DNA of 35,118 bases from Nitrospira sp. (GTDB taxonomy: Bacteria; Nitrospirota; Nitrospiria; Nitrospirales; Nitrospiraceae): the NCBI GenBank assembly GCA_003135435.1, contig PLBR01000059.1:1-35118 (forward strand), in the 5' to 3' direction. The position numbers were made by a program, and so were the translations under genes. Under the pieces are notes generated by a model that did no database searches, was not told where the DNA came from, and was given only the letters and a program-made list of their open reading frames with translations. Below, one piece after another: positions 32,546 through 35,118 of the stretch (the stretch's first letter is position 1; each line of letters opens with the position of its first letter).

Positions 32546-33829
32546 TCATCGCGTGGCGAGTTTCGAAGAGGCGAGGAAGGTGTTGACGCCTTCCATGAGT
32601 GCTTTTGCCACGCGTGTGGTGAAAAGGCCGGTTCGGAGCAGGTCTTCTTCAGCAGAGTTCGAGATATAGGCAATTTCAGCCAGGATGCTGGGCATGCTGG
32701 TGAAGCGGAGCACATAGAAGGGTGCGGTCTTCACCCCATGGTCCACCAGGGCGTAGTGGTCGTTCAGGTTGGTCAGCATGGCTTCCTTGGCGGTCCAGGC
32801 GAGTTCGAGGGATGCTTCGAACTTCTTCGCCGTCAGGAGATCAGCGACGAGATATTCCCATCCCACGCCGGTGCTGTTGAGGGGGGTTCCATTTTCACGG
32901 GCCGCTACTTCGAGCGCCCGTTGATCCTTGGCCTCTCCGAAGTGGTAGATTTCAATTCCCTTCACGGAGCGTTGGGGGTGTGAATTCACATGGATCGACA
33001 CGAAGAGATCCGCCTCCTGCGCATTGGCAAACTTCGCCCGGTCTTCTAACTCGACGAACTCGTCCCGGTCACGGGTCATGAGGACGCGGACTCCCGGCTG
33101 CTTGCTCAAGAGATCGCGCAATTTCAACGCGACCTTCAGCGTAATGTCTTTTTCTTCCGTCCCACGTTGCCCATGTGCCCCAGGATCTTTCCCACCGTGC
33201 CCTGGATCGATCACGATGGTCTTAAATGACTTGGCCCGCGGCTGAGCAGGCTGGGGAGGAGTCGGGAGTGGAAGTCCTAGGCCGGGTGTTGATTCAACAG
33301 GCGGAGCTGTCAGAAATTCATGGCGAGGCACTACATCGATAACTAGCCGATAAGGATTTATCAACGTAAGCAACTTGTAGCTTTGAAATGAGCCAGTTGG
33401 GAGAGAGACCTCAACAGATCGTTCAGATCTCTGGGTGATGACAAAGGGCTTGGCAATCCTACCAGTTGCAAGTTTCGTCTTGGCGGATGGGCTCAAGGTG
33501 GCGTTGGGAATTTCGATGGTCACCCCCTCGGCCTGGAGCTGGGGATGTTTGTTGGGGTGGGCCTTCGCGTCGAGATCGAGCACGAGCCTCGTCAAACCCG
33601 GCGAGCTGGCAGTTCGGAGGTTCTGAATCGTCGTCAGGCCGAGCGCAGTGGGAGACAGGTGTACACGGGAGGTGCGAGACCGCTTGGACTTGGCTGGAGA
33701 CTCCTGATGAGACTCACTCGTTGCCGCACATGCCTGGCCGGCGTGAAACGGACTGAGGGCATGGCCAGGGAGGTCGAAGAGTCCGACCAGGAAGGTGAGG
33801 GTAAGAATGCGCCACAGGGCTGATCGCAT
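32546..33829 (-). CDS. amiC: N-acetylmuramoyl-L-alanine amidase with AMIN domain
   Basis: This exported zinc amidase cleaves the peptide from the glycan of peptidoglycan during cell separation. The 427-residue protein has a signal peptide (SALWRILTLTFLVGLFDLPG), an AMIN-like domain (about 60-170), a proline-rich linker (about 180-198) and an Amidase_3 domain from about residue 200. TIVIDPGHGGKDPGAHG places H211 as a zinc ligand and E226 (TEEKDITL) as the next. DLFVSIHVNSHP supplies the following His, and ILAEIAYISNSAEEDLL the catalytic Glu near the end. The AMIN domain targets septum-associated partners in related proteins. Confidence 0.92.
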   Translation of the reverse strand: MRSALWRILTLTFLVGLFDLPGHALSPFHAGQACAATSESHQESPAKSKRSRTSRVHLSPTALGLTTIQNLRTASSPGLTRLVLDLDAKAHPNKHPQLQAEGVTIEIPNATLSPSAKTKLATGRIAKPFVITQRSERSVEVSLPTGSFQSYKLLTLINPYRLVIDVVPRHEFLTAPPVESTPGLGLPLPTPPQPAQPRAKSFKTIVIDPGHGGKDPGAHGQRGTEEKDITLKVALKLRDLLSKQPGVRVLMTRDRDEFVELEDRAKFANAQEADLFVSIHVNSHPQRSVKGIEIYHFGEAKDQRALEVAARENGTPLNSTGVGWEYLVADLLTAKKFEASLELAWTAKEAMLTNLNDHYALVDHGVKTAPFYVLRFTSMPSILAEIAYISNSAEEDLLRTGLFTTRVAKALMEGVNTFLASSKLATR

Positions 33830-34250
33830 GGGTGTGTACTGCGTTGACGGGATAGAGAGTATTTCTCAGATGTTCGCGCCGTTGTCAAGAGGATTGACCG
33901 TGCCACGGTATGCCAGAGCCGATTGACAGTAGGCGGTGTGAGCAGTAGGGTCTCTAGCAGGATACTGAAAAAGTCCGCCAGCCTGTCTTGTTCATTTGGT
34001 CTGTTCGGTCTGTTTCGTTTATTTGGTTTGTCTTGTTTATTTGGTTGAATCAGACTAATCGGAGAAACCAGATGAACCAAATCAACCAGATAAACAAAAC
34101 AAACCTGACCAACCAGATGGACCAGACAGACCAGATAATCAGACAGACCGGGCTTGTCCCTCATGTGTCTGCCTGTGCGAGTCCGCACGCAGACATGCGG
34201 ACGATCGAAGTTCTCGCGTACCAAAATATTTTTTTGGTAGCCTGCTAGTC
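33830..34250. other. Divergent intergenic region with hairpin repeat
   Basis: These 421 bases separate amiC (minus) from the YacP-like gene (plus). They must hold at least one promoter in each direction, but none stands out. The stretch 33985-34127 is a long hairpin of 9-base units. A second small hairpin, TACCAAAA/TTTTGGTA (34219-34239), lies 12 bases before the YacP-like start. No gene is convincing; a frame through the right arm gives repetitive N/Q-rich sequence. Confidence 0.6.
33985..34127 (+). repeat. Long hairpin of 9-base units, copy 2
   Basis: The left arm (33985-34046) holds TTCATTTGG, TCTGTTCGG, TCTGTTTCG, TTTATTTGG, TTTGTCTTG, TTTATTTGG. The right arm (34066-34127) holds AACCAGATG, AACCAAATC, AACCAGATA, AACAAAACA, AACCTGACC, AACCAGATG and related units. 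Aligned as plus-strand RNA, the 62-base arms pair with roughly ten mismatches and many G-U pairs around a 19-base loop. It shares unit sequence and architecture with the element at 24810. Confidence 0.85.
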
Positions 34251-34784
34251 ATGGCACTCCACTTGATCGTCGACGGCTACAATCTCTTGGCTCAGGCGAG
34301 CCGGATCGGTGGCGGGACAAGCCTCCATTCCGAAGTGGCGCGCGAGGCCTTGTTGCGCGACCTGGCTGCCTATCGTCAGCGAAAATCCCATGCGATCACG
34401 GTGGTCTTCGACGGGTGGCAACAGGGATGGGGCACGGAACAGCGGGAGCATCGGCTTGGTCTTGAGATTATCTTCTCTCGACGGGGAGAAAAAGCCGATC
34501 AGGTAATTCAACGTCTGGCAGCCGAATTCGGATCCGCCTGCGCGGTGGTGAGTTCCGATCGTGAGATTGTCGACTTTGCGAGGGCGCAGGGAGCCTTCGT
34601 GATGAAGGCCCAGGAGTTTGTCGGGAAACTACGCGAGGGGACGAACCCGACCGGTGTATCGGCACACAAAGAGCTGGATACGGGAGAGGATCTTCGACCG
34701 AAGCGAGGTCCGGAGAAGCGCGGGAACCCGCGGAAATTGCCCAAGGCACTACGGCAGCGAAGCCGGCAGCTCAAGCGATTTTGA
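34251..34784 (+). CDS. YacP-type NYN domain protein
   Basis: The 177-residue protein starts MALHLIVDGYNLLAQASRI, followed by ALLRDLAAYRQRKSHAITVVFDGWQQ-type sequence and GEKADQVIQRLAAEFGSACAVVSSDREIVDFARAQGA. This is the NYN (PIN-like) nuclease fold, with acidic residues at VDGYN, FDG, EKAD and SSDRE positions. YacP/Rae1 homologues in Firmicutes are ribosome-associated mRNA endonucleases; the function in Nitrospirota-type bacteria is unknown. The last 35 residues are Lys/Arg-rich, consistent with RNA binding. Its stop overlaps the convergent tatD stop by 14 bases. Confidence 0.88.
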   Translation: MALHLIVDGYNLLAQASRIGGGTSLHSEVAREALLRDLAAYRQRKSHAITVVFDGWQQGWGTEQREHRLGLEIIFSRRGEKADQVIQRLAAEFGSACAVVSSDREIVDFARAQGAFVMKAQEFVGKLREGTNPTGVSAHKELDTGEDLRPKRGPEKRGNPRKLPKALRQRSRQLKRF

Positions 34785-35118
34785 ACAGGCGTTTCGCGTT
34801 CTCGGTCGTGATGCGTCCGATGGTGTCGACTGACATGCCTGGCGCATCGGCATGAATCTCCGCCAACTTTTGCGCGACGAAGGACACGTAGGCCGGCTCG
34901 TTTCGTGTGCCTCGATGAGGGATGGGTGTCAGATAGGGGCAGTCGGTTTCGATCAGGAGGCGGTCCAACGGAGCGGTTTTCGCGATGTCTCTGAGCATCG
35001 TCGCGTTCTGAAACGTAAGAATACCGGAGAACGAGAGGTAGAATCCCAAATCGAGCGCATCTTTCGCCAGCCACGCATCTCCCGAGAAGCAGTGAAACAC
35101 CCCGCCGATGTCTGACGC
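34771..35118 (-). CDS. tatD: TatD family metal-dependent hydrolase, C-terminal part
   Basis: The frame continues past the window edge, so only about the last 115 residues are visible. GVFHCFSGDAWLAKDALDLG, FYLSFSGILTFQNA, DRLLIETDCPYLTPIPHRGT and RNEPAYVSFVAQKLAEI are the standard C-terminal landmarks of TatD/YcfH metallohydrolases; the ETDCPYL Asp and the FHCFSG His are metal or catalytic residues. The family includes 3'-5' DNA exonucleases. The stop lies inside the 3' end of the YacP-like gene. Confidence 0.92.
   Translation of the reverse strand, partial: ASDIGGVFHCFSGDAWLAKDALDLGFYLSFSGILTFQNATMLRDIAKTAPLDRLLIETDCPYLTPIPHRGTRNEPAYVSFVAQKLAEIHADAPGMSVDTIGRITTENAKRLFKIA

Noticed and set aside
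32518-32715. N-terminal extension of truA
   Set aside because: It runs through the amiC stop region and adds 66 unrelated residues before the standard TruA start.
33985-34127. CRISPR array
   Set aside because: The 9-base units are contiguous, degenerate and face inverted copies; there are no spacers of constant length and no cas genes.
33988-34248. 86-codon plus-strand ORF in the amiC-yacP gap
   Set aside because: Its sequence (NQ- and IW-rich) is just the translation of the 9-base repeat hairpin.

Overview
The window reads as part of a Gram-negative bacterial chromosome, most likely a Nitrospira-like member of the Nitrospirota. That is an inference from gene content, moderate GC and the short-unit inverted repeats; no rRNA or other decisive marker is present. 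No rRNA, tRNA or CRISPR array was recognised.

Region 1 (1-2529): a RecD-like helicase fragment is joined directly to the last codons of a dTDP-glucose 4,6-dehydratase gene (rfbB). It is followed by rfbD (dTDP-rhamnose) and an O-antigen ligase/polymerase-like membrane protein.

Region 2 (2672-9511): a pseudaminic acid (nonulosonic sugar) pathway: pseB, then pseC-pseF-[methylase]-pseG/H-pseI. A 189-bp palindromic MITE with a CTAG target duplication lies between pseB and pseC. The methylase gene is dead: it carries a 172-bp MITE with 17-bp perfect terminal repeats and a 9-bp target duplication, plus a one-base deletion and a nonsense codon.

Region 3 (9637-18170): surface-glycan assembly genes. 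These are a capsule/Kdo-transferase-like protein, a flippase, a 2-oxoglutarate dioxygenase-like protein, a methyltransferase, a second NeuB-family synthase without its C-terminal SAF domain, a second CMP-sugar synthetase, and a second capsule-type transferase. Together they suggest a second nonulosonate or a modified version of the first.

Region 4 (18545-24764): a GT2 glycosyltransferase, a WbaP/WcaJ-type initiating phosphosugar transferase, a KdsC-like phosphatase, and manC and manB for GDP-mannose. This completes a lipid-linked O-antigen or exopolysaccharide assembly line.

Region 5 (24868-35118): core genes: a DUF3108 exported protein, fructose-1,6-bisphosphatase, class I aldolase, HtrA protease, ispD, ispF, cysE, then truA and amiC on the minus strand, a YacP-type NYN protein, and the end of tatD.

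The most unusual structural theme lies in regions 4-5. Several gene boundaries hold arrays of 7- or 9-base units facing their imperfect complements (21731-21828, 23270-23352, 24810-24903, 33985-34127; a shorter hairpin at 30538-30575). For most of them, plus-strand RNA pairs better than the minus-strand transcript because many apparent mismatches become G-U pairs. Some of these arrays encode protein termini.
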